DNA of 34,032 bases, from NCBI GenBank assembly GCA_030641525.1, contig DAOWHH010000008.1, positions 1-34,032 on the forward strand, given 5' to 3'. The first letter of the stretch is position 1. Each line of letters starts with the position of its first letter. Position numbers and translations under genes: made by a program. Below, piece by piece: positions 1 through 7,800 of this stretch. A model generated the notes under the pieces. It made no database searches and was not told the DNA's origin. It worked only from the letters and a program-made list of their open reading frames with translations. The DNA comes from a bacterium (lineage in GTDB: Bacteria; Patescibacteriota; Minisyncoccia; Phycocordibacterales; UBA12079).

Positions 1-851
1 GGTTTTAATTCTTTTCGTAATTCTTCTTCTGTTTTTTTGATATGTTCTAAATATTTATCGAATTGCAGTCCCATTTTAGTGATATCTTGTTTTGTTTGAG
101 CCAACATTCTTTCAATTTCACTATTGACCATAATTTCAGGTAAATCGATTTTTATTTTTTCTAGAATAGTGTCAATTATTTTAATTTTTTTAACTTCTTC
201 TGCTTTGTGTTCTTTTTCTTTTTTTATATTTTCTTTTAATTTAATTTTAAAATCAGCTACATCTTTAAAATCTCCTAATTTTTTAACCATTTCGTCATTT
301 AGTTCTGCTAATTCAATCTTTTGGGTTTCGTCTGTCTTAGTAGAAGGAACATCTACATTCTGATTTCCATCTGGGGTGGTATTCATTTTTCTAATTTGAG
401 TAATCGTATCTTCAATTTCTTTTTCTGTCACTTCAATCTTTTCTTGTTTTTCGTTATTAACTTTTTTGGCAATTTCTTTATAGTCAGGTAAAGTGAATTT
501 AGGCATAATAGCTATTTTAATTTTAACTTCAACAGGGGTATTAATAACCATTTTTGTAATAGTTATGTGAGGTTGTCCAATAGCTTGTATGGAGTTTTCC
601 ATTATTATCTTTGGATACATATCAGATAAAGCCATTTCAGCCGTTTCGTTTAAAATAGGTAATTCACCTATTTTTTTAACTAAAACATCTTCTGGGATAT
701 GACCTTTTCTAAAACCAGCAATAGAAATTTCAGAACCCATATCTTTTATGGCTTTTTCTCGGTATTTATTTAATTTTTCAATAGAAATAGATAATTCGAT
801 TTCTATTGTTGATTCTCCTAATTCTTTTATTTTTATGTCTTCTTTTTGCAT
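1..851 (-). CDS. tig: Trigger factor, 3'-truncated by window edge, without PPIase domain
   Basis: The frame is open from an ATG at 851 to the window edge (about 283 codons), so the ORF track omits it. Trigger factor is the ribosome-bound chaperone at the polypeptide exit. The ribosome-docking signature GFRKG..P is at residues 46-53, within an N-terminal domain that runs to about residue 125. In most family members an FKBP-type PPIase domain of roughly 90 residues follows. Here residues about 155-182 are only a polar linker, and the chain passes straight into the C-terminal chaperone domain (ELNDEMVKKLGDFKDVADF, then the LPE-MVNSEIERML helix). The PPIase domain is therefore absent, not merely unread. 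The remaining C-terminal arm lies outside the window. The fold assignment is strong. Confidence 0.9.
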   Translation of the reverse strand, partial: MQKEDIKIKELGESTIEIELSISIEKLNKYREKAIKDMGSEISIAGFRKGHIPEDVLVKKIGELPILNETAEMALSDMYPKIIMENSIQAIGQPHITITKMVINTPVEVKIKIAIMPKFTLPDYKEIAKKVNNEKQEKIEVTEKEIEDTITQIRKMNTTPDGNQNVDVPSTKTDETQKIELAELNDEMVKKLGDFKDVADFKIKLKENIKKEKEHKAEEVKKIKIIDTILEKIKIDLPEIMVNSEIERMLAQTKQDITKMGLQFDKYLEHIKKTEEELRKELK

Positions 852-870
852 ATTTTTTGAAATTATAAAT

Positions 871-899
871 AAAAATCACCTTATATAAAGGTGATTTTT
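871..899 (-). terminator. Hairpin terminator between the 936 gene and tig
   Basis: Perfect 12-bp stem AAAAATCACCTT / AAGGTGATTTTT with a 5-nt loop. Read on the minus strand, the stem ends in a T-rich run. It lies just after the stop codon of the 936-1259 gene and before the tig start, so it probably separates the two units. Confidence 0.75.
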
Positions 900-935
900 A
901 CCATCATAGCATTTTATTTGCTAAAAATAAATACT

Positions 936-1259
936 TTAGTATCCTACTGGAGGAATTTCTTCTTCCATACTTTCATCATCTACGATAAATTCATCTACTG
1001 GAGGAATTTCTTCTATGATTCCATCATCTACGATAAATTCATCTACTGGAGGAATTTCTTCTTCCATATTTTCATTAGGAATTATTGCGTCATCATCTGC
1101 TACATTTTTTGAACCCCAAAAATATAAACCACCAATAATAACTACAATTATAACTATTATAGAACCTATCATTGATCCTGAAGATCCTCGTTTCTCTGTT
1201 TCTTGAGGCATTTCAGGAGAAGATTGTTCTCCCATTTGATTTGTTTGTTCTTCATCCAT
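936..1259 (-). CDS. Small single-pass membrane protein with acidic EEIPPVDEFIVDD repeats
   Basis: 107 residues, no recognised family. Residues 1-28 are polar and acidic. Residues about 29-49 form one hydrophobic helix ending GGLYFWG. The rest is an acidic, proline-containing tail in which the unit EEIPPVDEFIVDD occurs twice plus a partial third copy. The layout (short polar N terminus, one TM helix ending in GG-Y-W, acidic tandem repeats with IPP/PVD) matches the 110-residue protein at 4410-4742, so the two look like distant paralogues. With no signal cleavage site it is probably an N-in anchor that exposes the acidic tail outside. It is followed by a strong hairpin terminator and preceded by a 20-bp inverted repeat. 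Function unknown. Confidence 0.75.
   Translation of the reverse strand: MDEEQTNQMGEQSSPEMPQETEKRGSSGSMIGSIIVIIVVIIGGLYFWGSKNVADDDAIIPNENMEEEIPPVDEFIVDDGIIEEIPPVDEFIVDDESMEEEIPPVGY
947..1069. repeat. In-gene tandem repeat, about 48-51 bp period
   Basis: TACTGGAGGAATTTCTTC recurs three times, followed in the first two copies by a closely similar segment ending CATCTACGATAAATTCATC. The copies differ by one codon in length and encode the EEIPPVDEFIVDD units, which suggests expansion by replication slippage. Confidence 0.8.
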
Positions 1260-1296
1260 AATTTTTATTAGAATTTAGGTTGACCTTTCCTAAATA

Positions 1297-1348
1297 TTTT
1301 GAATTATGAAACAGAACCCTACTGCGAATTCTGTTTCGTAATTCAAAA
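1297..1348. repeat. 20-bp inverted repeat upstream of the 936 gene
   Basis: Arms 1297-1316 and 1329-1348 (TTTTGAATTA-GAAACAGAA and its complement) match at 19 of 20 positions, with a 12-nt loop. It lies 38-90 nt upstream of the minus-strand start at 1259. A smaller hairpin ATTTAGG...CCTAAAT sits between it and the ATG. It could be a nusA terminator or a leader structure for the 936 gene. No good U-tract decides between these. Confidence 0.6.
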
Positions 1349-1476
1349 TTAAATAACTAATTTTAATAATATACTTTAACTAGAGTATATATAATAAAAG
1401 GAAAAAGATAAATGAAAATTGTGTATAAAGTGTGTTTAAGTGTTTTTGTCAAATACTTAAAAGTTTTTGCTCTTAA

Positions 1477-2646
1477 TTAATCTTTATCAGAAGATAAAGA
1501 TTCTCCTTCCATACTCTGAATATCAATTTTCCAACCAGTTAATCTGGCTGCTAATCTAACATTTTGCCCTCCTTTTCCAATAGCTAATGATTGTTGATCT
1601 TCCGATACCTTTACAATTGCCTTTTTTTCCTCCTCATTTAATTCAATATCTAGTATTTTAGCAGGAGATAAAGCCTCGGTAATGAATTTTTTAGGATCTT
1701 CTGACCATTCTATGATATCAATTTTTTCTCCACCTAATTCACTCATTACTGTTGATACTCTAACTCCTCTTTGTCCAACCAATGATCCAATAGGATCTAT
1801 ATTTTCGTCATTTGAGAAAACGGCTACTTTTGAACGAGACCCTGCTTCACGAGCAATGACCTTGATTTCAACTATATTATTAGCTATTTCTGGTACTTCT
1901 ATTTCAAATAATTTTTGAAGAAATTGAGGATGTGCTCTTGAAAGTCTTAAAAATACACCTTTAGGAGTTTCTTCCACAGAATAAAGATAAGCGCGAATTC
2001 TTTCTCCTTGTTTGAATCTTTCGGATGAAATTTGTTCAGAATAAGGAAGTATTCCAGTAGCTCTTTGTAAATCTACAAAGATATTACCTTTTTCTATTCT
2101 CTGAACGGTTCCATTAACAATTTCATTTTGTTTAGTGTCAAATTCTTTAGAAATAGATGATTTTTCTGCTTCTCTAATTTTTTGAATAATTGTTTGTTTA
2201 GCTGTTTGGGTAGCTATTCTACCGAAATCATCTTTACTTTCTAGTGGAAAAATCATTTCTTCATCTAATTGAACACCTTTTTTAATTTTTTTGGCGTCTT
2301 CAATTAAGATATGGTGTTCTGGGTTAAAATTAATTCTTTCATCCCCGTCTTGTTCAGGTATTTCTGACGATTTTTTATTGTATTCAGTTTCTTGTTTTTC
2401 CACTTCTTCATCTTCCTTTGGTATTTTTACCATAGATTCATCTACTACTATTTTAATTTGAAAAAATTCTGTTTTTCCTGAATCAATATCAAAACTACTG
2501 CGGATAATTTGTCCTCTTTTTCCATATTCCTTTTTATAAGCACTAGCTAATGACATTTCAATAGCTTCTATTACTTTGGCTTTTGGAATAGCTTTTTCTT
2601 CTTCAAGTTGGTCTAAAACTGAATGTATTACTTTTAAATCAAACAT
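1477..2646 (-). CDS. nusA: Transcription termination/antitermination factor NusA
   Basis: 389 residues. NusA binds RNA polymerase and nascent RNA and controls pausing, termination and antitermination. Visible in order: the N-terminal RNAP-binding domain (EKAIPKAKVIEAIEMSLASAYKK), an S1 domain (NGTVQRIEKGNIFVDLQ), and KH1 (DPIGSLVGQRGVRVSTVMSELGGEKIDIIEW region), then KH2 ending in the highly conserved LAIGKGGQNVRLAARLTGWKI. The N domain carries an acidic insertion of about 40 residues (around VEKQETEYNKKSSEIPEQD) between its halves. The protein stops shortly after KH2, so the acidic repeat tail of enterobacterial NusA is absent. The usual partners rimP and infB are not adjacent here. No Shine-Dalgarno precedes the ATG. 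Confidence 0.97.
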   Translation of the reverse strand: MFDLKVIHSVLDQLEEEKAIPKAKVIEAIEMSLASAYKKEYGKRGQIIRSSFDIDSGKTEFFQIKIVVDESMVKIPKEDEEVEKQETEYNKKSSEIPEQDGDERINFNPEHHILIEDAKKIKKGVQLDEEMIFPLESKDDFGRIATQTAKQTIIQKIREAEKSSISKEFDTKQNEIVNGTVQRIEKGNIFVDLQRATGILPYSEQISSERFKQGERIRAYLYSVEETPKGVFLRLSRAHPQFLQKLFEIEVPEIANNIVEIKVIAREAGSRSKVAVFSNDENIDPIGSLVGQRGVRVSTVMSELGGEKIDIIEWSEDPKKFITEALSPAKILDIELNEEEKKAIVKVSEDQQSLAIGKGGQNVRLAARLTGWKIDIQSMEGESLSSDKD

Positions 2647-2650
2647 AATA

Positions 2651-2931
2651 ATTAAGTATTAAGTAGTAAGTATCAAGTATTAAGTATAAAATTTGCGAAG
2701 CAAATTTTTACTACCTTCCACCCTCTACTTTCTGATTTATTTAATAAAAAAATTCGCTTTTTAGCGAACCTTGTGCCTTCTTTCTATCTTTTATTATAAT
2801 TAATAATATCATAAAGATGTTTTGGAAGCAACCAAAAAAATCTTGATGATTTAAGATTTAGGAATTAAGAAGGGGAAAATCGCTTTGCGATTTTCCTCGC
2901 TTGATACCTAATACTTACTACTTAATACTTA
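2651..2931. repeat. Intergenic repeat block: inverted AAGTATTAAGTAGTAAG elements and small hairpins
   Basis: The 404-nt spacer between nusA and the 3051 gene has no plausible gene. It holds AAGTATTAAGTAGTAAGTATCAAGTATTAAG (2655-2685), whose near-complement CTTGATACCTAATACTTACTACTTAATACTT is at 2899-2930. Three short hairpins accompany it: AAAATTTGC-GAA-GCAAATTTT (2688-2708), TTCGCT-TTTT-AGCGAA (2753-2768) and GGAAAATCGC-TTT-GCGATTTTCC (2874-2896). The last hairpin plus the CTTGATACCTAATACTTACT segment recurs at 17808-17863 upstream of comEC, and a shorter piece (GTAAGTATCAAG) follows ftsH. This is a dispersed repeat family of unknown role. Confidence 0.75.
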
Positions 2932-2959
2932 TTTTATCCACAGTTTTCATATAAATAAT

Positions 2960-2989
2960 TTGGTGACTTTGGTTATAGCAGTATATAAT
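2960..2989 (+). promoter_or_regulatory. Promoter of the 3051 surface-protein gene
   Basis: TTGGTG (2960-2965), an 18-nt spacer and TATAAT (2984-2989), with a second overlapping TATAAT at 2989-2994. The predicted transcript has a leader of about 50-55 nt. An AAGGAAGG run near 3020-3027 is too far from the ATG at 3051 to be a ribosome-binding site. Confidence 0.5.
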
Positions 2990-3050
2990 ATAATTTGAAA
3001 GGTTAGCTTTGTTTTAGACAAGGAAGGTATTTTTTTGTTATTCAAATTTT

Positions 3051-4316
3051 ATGCTAAAGAAATTAAAAAAGAACATTCCTAATATAATTTTAGTAAGTGT
3101 TTCCACAATAATATTATTGTCTATATTTGTTGTTTCTATTTTTGATAATAAAAATATTATACCTTTAGCGGAAGCTGGTGATGATCAAAATTTATCAGGT
3201 TATGCATGGAGTGATAATATTGGTTGGATTAGTTTTAATTCTAATAATGGTGATGATTCAGGAAATATAGATTATGGTGTAAATATTGATAATTATGGTT
3301 TATTTTCAGGTTATGCATGGAGTGATAATATTGGTTGGATTAGTTTTGAATCAAGTGATTTGAGTGGTTGTCCTGGAATAGATTGTAGGGCTTGGAGAGA
3401 TGGGAATAATATATTAGGTTGGGCAAAAGCTTTAAGTGCTGATGGTAATGGTTGGGATGGTTGGATAAGTTTAAACACCCTTAGTGATGGTATTAATAAT
3501 GTACCTTACGGATGGTATGTTGATGATGGAGTATTGAAAGGAGATGCTTGGGGTTCTGATGTGATTGGCTGGGTTCGTCTTGATCATCCTTTTGCTTCGG
3601 GTGGTGATGAGGTGGTATTAGAAGAGGATCCTACTGAAATACCAGCAATTAATAGTTTTGTTGTTAATTCTGCTCCAAACGGAAGTACACCGAGGATTTT
3701 ATGGACAACAACAAATATGGATGTTTGTACACTTAATGAAGTAGGAGAATTAAGTAGGGAGATTTGTGATAATATTGGAGATTGTTCTAGTGGTACCACT
3801 CAGGGTTATACAATAACAACAACACCAGCAGAATATACTTTAGGTTGTGAAGGAAGTTACGGTGGAAATTCATACACACCTGTAATAGAACCTACAACTC
3901 AGCCTGAAGACCCTTATGTCAGATTAGCATTTGTTGATGGTTTTAGTGAAAATCTTACCGTAAAATTTGTTGTGGCAGCAGCAACTACCTCCGCAACTAG
4001 GATTAATGTAATACCGTATAATAGTTTTTCAGGTGATGTGACAGTTAAAGCTAGAGTTCAAGATATAAATAAATTACCAAATGGATCTTGTGCTATTTAT
4101 TATCCAGAAAATTTGGATTTAGATGGTCCTTGTTCTAGTTCATTTGAAATTGAAAATGTATCTGTACCAAAAGCCTTTAATTTCAAAATCTTTTTGGCTA
4201 GTGACGAAATTACAGGGACACAGACTATAGAGATAGGAGGTGGGCAAGATGCCTTAGCTCCTTTAGAGGTTAAAGTGGGTGCAGAAAGTATAGTTCCAAT
4301 TTTTGAAGAGATTTAA
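3051..4316 (+). CDS. Secreted surface protein with GYAWSDNIGWISF repeats and an Ig-like region
   Basis: 421 residues. An N-terminal basic patch and a long hydrophobic segment (residues about 10-33) are followed by a signal-peptidase-like site (AEA|GDD). Next come at least two near-identical copies of GYAWSDNIGWISF and two diverged ones (ILGWAKA...GWDGWISL; GDAWGSDVIGWVRL), a Trp/Gly-rich beta repeat that I associate with exported CPR proteins. Residues about 195-285 resemble an Ig-like domain (INSFVVNSAPNGSTPRILWTT) with several cysteines. The rest is beta-rich and ends EEI with no sortase motif or C-terminal anchor. It heads a plus-strand block of three exported or membrane proteins. The role (surface layer, adhesion) is inferred from export and repeats; there is no enzyme motif. 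Confidence 0.8.
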   Translation: MLKKLKKNIPNIILVSVSTIILLSIFVVSIFDNKNIIPLAEAGDDQNLSGYAWSDNIGWISFNSNNGDDSGNIDYGVNIDNYGLFSGYAWSDNIGWISFESSDLSGCPGIDCRAWRDGNNILGWAKALSADGNGWDGWISLNTLSDGINNVPYGWYVDDGVLKGDAWGSDVIGWVRLDHPFASGGDEVVLEEDPTEIPAINSFVVNSAPNGSTPRILWTTTNMDVCTLNEVGELSREICDNIGDCSSGTTQGYTITTTPAEYTLGCEGSYGGNSYTPVIEPTTQPEDPYVRLAFVDGFSENLTVKFVVAAATTSATRINVIPYNSFSGDVTVKARVQDINKLPNGSCAIYYPENLDLDGPCSSSFEIENVSVPKAFNFKIFLASDEITGTQTIEIGGGQDALAPLEVKVGAESIVPIFEEI

Positions 4317-4324
4317 AGAATTAT

Positions 4325-4409
4325 ATGAAGCAAGCATATAATTCCATCGCTCGGACATAGTAAAAATAAATATTACCATAATCATTTTTACTAGTCCTCA
4401 CTTGAAATT
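4325..4409 (+). promoter_or_regulatory. 85-nt leader element, copy L1 (-10 box plus hairpin, ends at ATG)
   Basis: It contains TATAAT at 4337-4342, then a hairpin at 4353-4397: GGAC, bulged A, TAGTAAAAAT / ATTTTTACTA, GTCC. TCCTCACTTGAAATT then leads directly into the ATG at 4410. The whole element matches the sequence directly upstream of smpB (copy L2, 23459-23543) at 83 of 85 positions, although the downstream genes are unrelated. It is either a regulated 5' leader or a mobile promoter cassette. Confidence 0.75.
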
Positions 4410-4742
4410 ATGGAAAATTTTGAACAAAATGTTGAAGACAAAGATTTTAATAAATATATTGTAGCAGTTGTTATTTTAATTTTATTAATCGTGGGTGGTT
4501 TTTATTTATGGACTAATTATTTTGGTACTGATACGAAAGAGAAAATTGATTCAGCTAATATTCCTGAGCCAAGTGATGTACCTACTTTAGAAGAAATAGC
4601 AGAAGAACAAGGTAAAGATATTTCGGAGTTTTTACCTGAACCAAGTGATATTCCTACCTTAGAAGAAATAGCAGAAGAACAAGGTAAAGATGTAGCTGAT
4701 TTTATTCCTGCTCCTTCAAATATCCCACCACTAGAATTTTAA
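4410..4742 (+). CDS. Small single-pass membrane protein with acidic PEPSDIPTLEEIAEEQGKD repeats
   Basis: 110 residues, no recognised family. A polar start (1-15) is followed by one TM helix (about 16-36, ending GGFYLW), then an acidic tail. The tail has two nearly identical 24-residue units, PEPSD(V/I)PTLEEIAEEQGKD, followed by -SEFL or -ADFI, and a third partial unit PAPSNIPPLEF that ends the protein. The layout mirrors the 936-1259 protein. The start is supported by the 85-nt leader element, whose last base abuts this ATG exactly as its near-identical copy abuts the smpB ATG. It lies between two secreted repeat proteins, which suggests an envelope role. Function unknown. Confidence 0.75.
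   Translation: MENFEQNVEDKDFNKYIVAVVILILLIVGGFYLWTNYFGTDTKEKIDSANIPEPSDVPTLEEIAEEQGKDISEFLPEPSDIPTLEEIAEEQGKDVADFIPAPSNIPPLEF
4564..4722 (+). repeat. In-gene 72-bp tandem repeat
   Basis: CCTGAGCCAAGTGATGTACC... and CCTGAACCAAGTGATATTCC... share the identical stretch GAAGAAATAGCAGAAGAACA and encode the two 24-residue units. A partial third unit starts CCTGCTCCTTCAAATATC. Confidence 0.8.
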
Positions 4743-4752
4743 CAAAATTATC

Positions 4753-4770
4753 TACCTATAAGCAGGTAGG
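4753..4770 (+). terminator. Weak hairpin after the 4410 gene
   Basis: CTACCT-ATAAGC-AGGTAG just after the stop codon of the 4410 gene. The stem is only 6 bp and the following sequence is not a clean T-run, so termination is uncertain. Confidence 0.35.
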
Positions 4771-4806
4771 TTGAAAAATTAAATTTATTATCAATAATTA
4801 TTATTT

Positions 4807-4846
4807 GGACGATGTGAAAATAAAAATATTTAATTTCATTCGATCC
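4807..4846 (+). promoter_or_regulatory. Leader hairpin upstream of the giant secreted protein
   Basis: GGA-CGA-TG-TGAAA ... TTTCA-T-TCG-A-TCC forms an interrupted stem ending 16 nt before the ATG at 4863. The layout (GGAC at the base, AT-rich upper stem, TCCT just after, then ATG) resembles the 85-nt leader element but without clear sequence identity. It may be an analogous or distantly related leader. Confidence 0.3.
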
Positions 4847-4862
4847 TGATCATTATAAAGTT

Positions 4863-7800
4863 ATGGAAATTTCAAAAAACAATAATATTTGTCGCATCGT
4901 GGGAATGATTTCGTTATTTTTAACGATGTCGTTTGTGTCTAATATAGCACTAGCATGGACAGGCCCGACAGAAGGACCTACTGGTGGTAATACAGATGCA
5001 CCTTTAAATGTGAGTAGTACAAATCAGATAAAAACAGGAGATTTAACCTTAGGTAATTTGACTTTTCCGAAATGGACTGATTCTGATAATAGTGATTATA
5101 ATATTGATCCGTTTGGGAATTCAGTATTTGCTCGTGTATATTCACTACTTGATATATATACTCCCAAGTTTTTTGATCAGGATGATCCGAATAATTATTA
5201 TATAGATCCAAATCAGAATTCTGTTTTAAATACCATAGAAATATCTTCTCTTAAATTAGGAAGTGAAGAATCTTTAACTGCATGGCCTGAAGCAATAGCT
5301 CCTATTTGGACAAAGAATGACTCTGACACTTATTATACTACTGGAAATGTAGGAATAGGAACAGATGACCCATTAGTATCTTTGGATGTTGTTGGTAATA
5401 TTCAAGCTAGTGGAAATATCACATCTGGTGGTGAAAATGTTTGTCTAGAAGATGGAACTAATTGTGCAATTGCTACACCAGGTAAATGGGGAGACGGAAT
5501 AGGAACTGGAGATATTTATTATACTACCGGAATTGAAGTTGGAGATATAGGAATAGGAACAGACGACCCAACTGTAAAATTAGATGTTATAGGAGATATT
5601 AAATCTAGCGGAGATATTTGTAGTGGCGATGGATGTATTGGAGATTATATAGCAGGGTCTTCTATTTGGAATGAAAATGCTTCTGATATTTATTATAATG
5701 CTGGAAATATTGGAATAGGAACAGCTAATCCAAGTGAAGAATTAGAAGTTGTAGGAGATATTTTGGCCAATACAGGAAATTCCGTATTTGCTAATCTTTA
5801 TGCCAACCTCTTTAGACTTACAAATGATAGTATTTATGAAACTCTTGTGATTAAAGATGAAATTGGTGACACAACTCCATTTGTAATTGATGCAGAAGGA
5901 AATGTAGGAATAGGAAAAACTAATCCAATTAAAAAATTAGATGTTGTAGGAGACATTCAAGCCAGTGGAACTATTTGTGATAGTGATGGTAAATGTATTG
6001 GAGATATTCCAGCTGCTGATGAAGTGGGTAAGTGGAGTGATGGAACAACAATTGGAGAAATTTATTATACAGATGGTAATGTTGGAATTGGAGTGATTGA
6101 TCCAACCGAAGAATTAGATGTTGTTGGTAATATTCAAGCTAGTGGAAATATCACATCTGGTGGAGACTTACAAATAGGGGTAGGTGGATATATTGATGAC
6201 GATGACATTCAAGCAGGAACTTCTGATGATTGGATTCACTTAAATGGTTATCTTGAAATGAGATCTAATTCAGATAATCATGGAATTGTATTAAGAGATA
6301 AAGATGAGAGTAATTATCTTAGCATTACTCAAAAAAATGGATATTCATATTTTTCGGATTCTAATGTTTCAGGAAGTTATTTCCTAAGAGGAGGTGGAGC
6401 CAGTGCTACAATTAGAGGAGATTTATATGTAGCTGGTAGTGATGTATATGATGGATCTGGACCTCTTCGCTTAAGTGGTGAAGATAATGTACAGATTACT
6501 ATGGATTATTTGAGTAATGATACTGATTCAGCTATTATATTTGGTAAAGATAGTATAACTGCACCTACAGAATTAATGAGAATAACTGAAGACGGAAGGC
6601 TTGGAATTGGGACAAATAATCCAGCTTCAACACTTTCTGTATTAGGAAGTCTTACTGTTTTAAGACCTGAATCTACTACTTATTCACCTGGTAATGAAAT
6701 CTCTTTACAATCTTGGAGTACGAATACTAGTACTGAAAATGATGGTTGGATATCGGGATCGGCTACAGATACATGTAATGGAAATATAAGTGATTCCTAT
6801 ATATGTGCTGGTGGAGAAGGAGGTAAATTATGTGTAGATACCAAGTTGGTGGAAGGTGTTGAATATCAACATACAAATGTGACATGTGTGGCTGGTACAG
6901 AAACATATTCGTTGAGAACAGATGATGGTGTTTTGCAATTTTTAAATAATTTAAGTAACGAAAAATTTACTATAGATCAAGAAGGTAATGTAATAATTAA
7001 CGGAACTATTACATCTGGTGGTGAAAATGTTTGTCTTGAAGATGGAACTAATTGTCCAGCTGACAGTGATACAGGTAAATGGAGCGATGGAACGACAGAA
7101 GGTATTGTTTATGCTGATAATGTAGGTATAGGAGTAGCTAATCCAACCGTAGCTTTGGATGTTGTGGGAGATGTTAAAGTTAGCGGTGGTTCACTTCATC
7201 TTAATAAAGATGATTCAATATTCCTTGAAAATGATAAACATGCTATTACATATAATGATGGAAAAGGAAACTTTAATATTAGAGTAGGACATTCTCCTAG
7301 TGAAGTTGTCACTGAAGCAGGATATCCTTCTCATATGGAATGGAGTCAATCAAGTGGGTTGTGGCAAGTTAATTTACCTAGTAATTCTTTGAATGTAGGA
7401 GATTCTATAACTTGGGATAGAGTTCTACAATTTAATAAAGACGGAACACTTTCTATTAGTGGAGATTTAGATGTAAAAGGTAGTGATGTATATGATGGAT
7501 CTGGACCTCTTCGCTTAAGTGGTGAAGATAATGTACAGATTACTATGGATTATTCGAGTAATGATACTGATTCAGCTATTATATTTGGTAAAGATAGTAT
7601 AACTGCACCTACAGAATTAATGAGAATAACTGAAGACGGAAGGCTTGGAATTGGGACAAATAATCCAACAGTAGCTTTGGATGTTATGGGTGATATCAAT
7701 GCTAGTGGAGGTATCATATCTGGTGGTCAAAATGTTTGTCTAGAAGATGGAACTAATTGTGCAATTGCTGCACCAGGTAAATGGAGTGATGGAGCGACAG

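Noticed and set aside
891-1206. Plus-strand ORFs opposite the acidic-repeat membrane protein
   Set aside because: They are shadows of the tandem repeat read on the wrong strand. The minus frame has a coherent TM helix and repeats.
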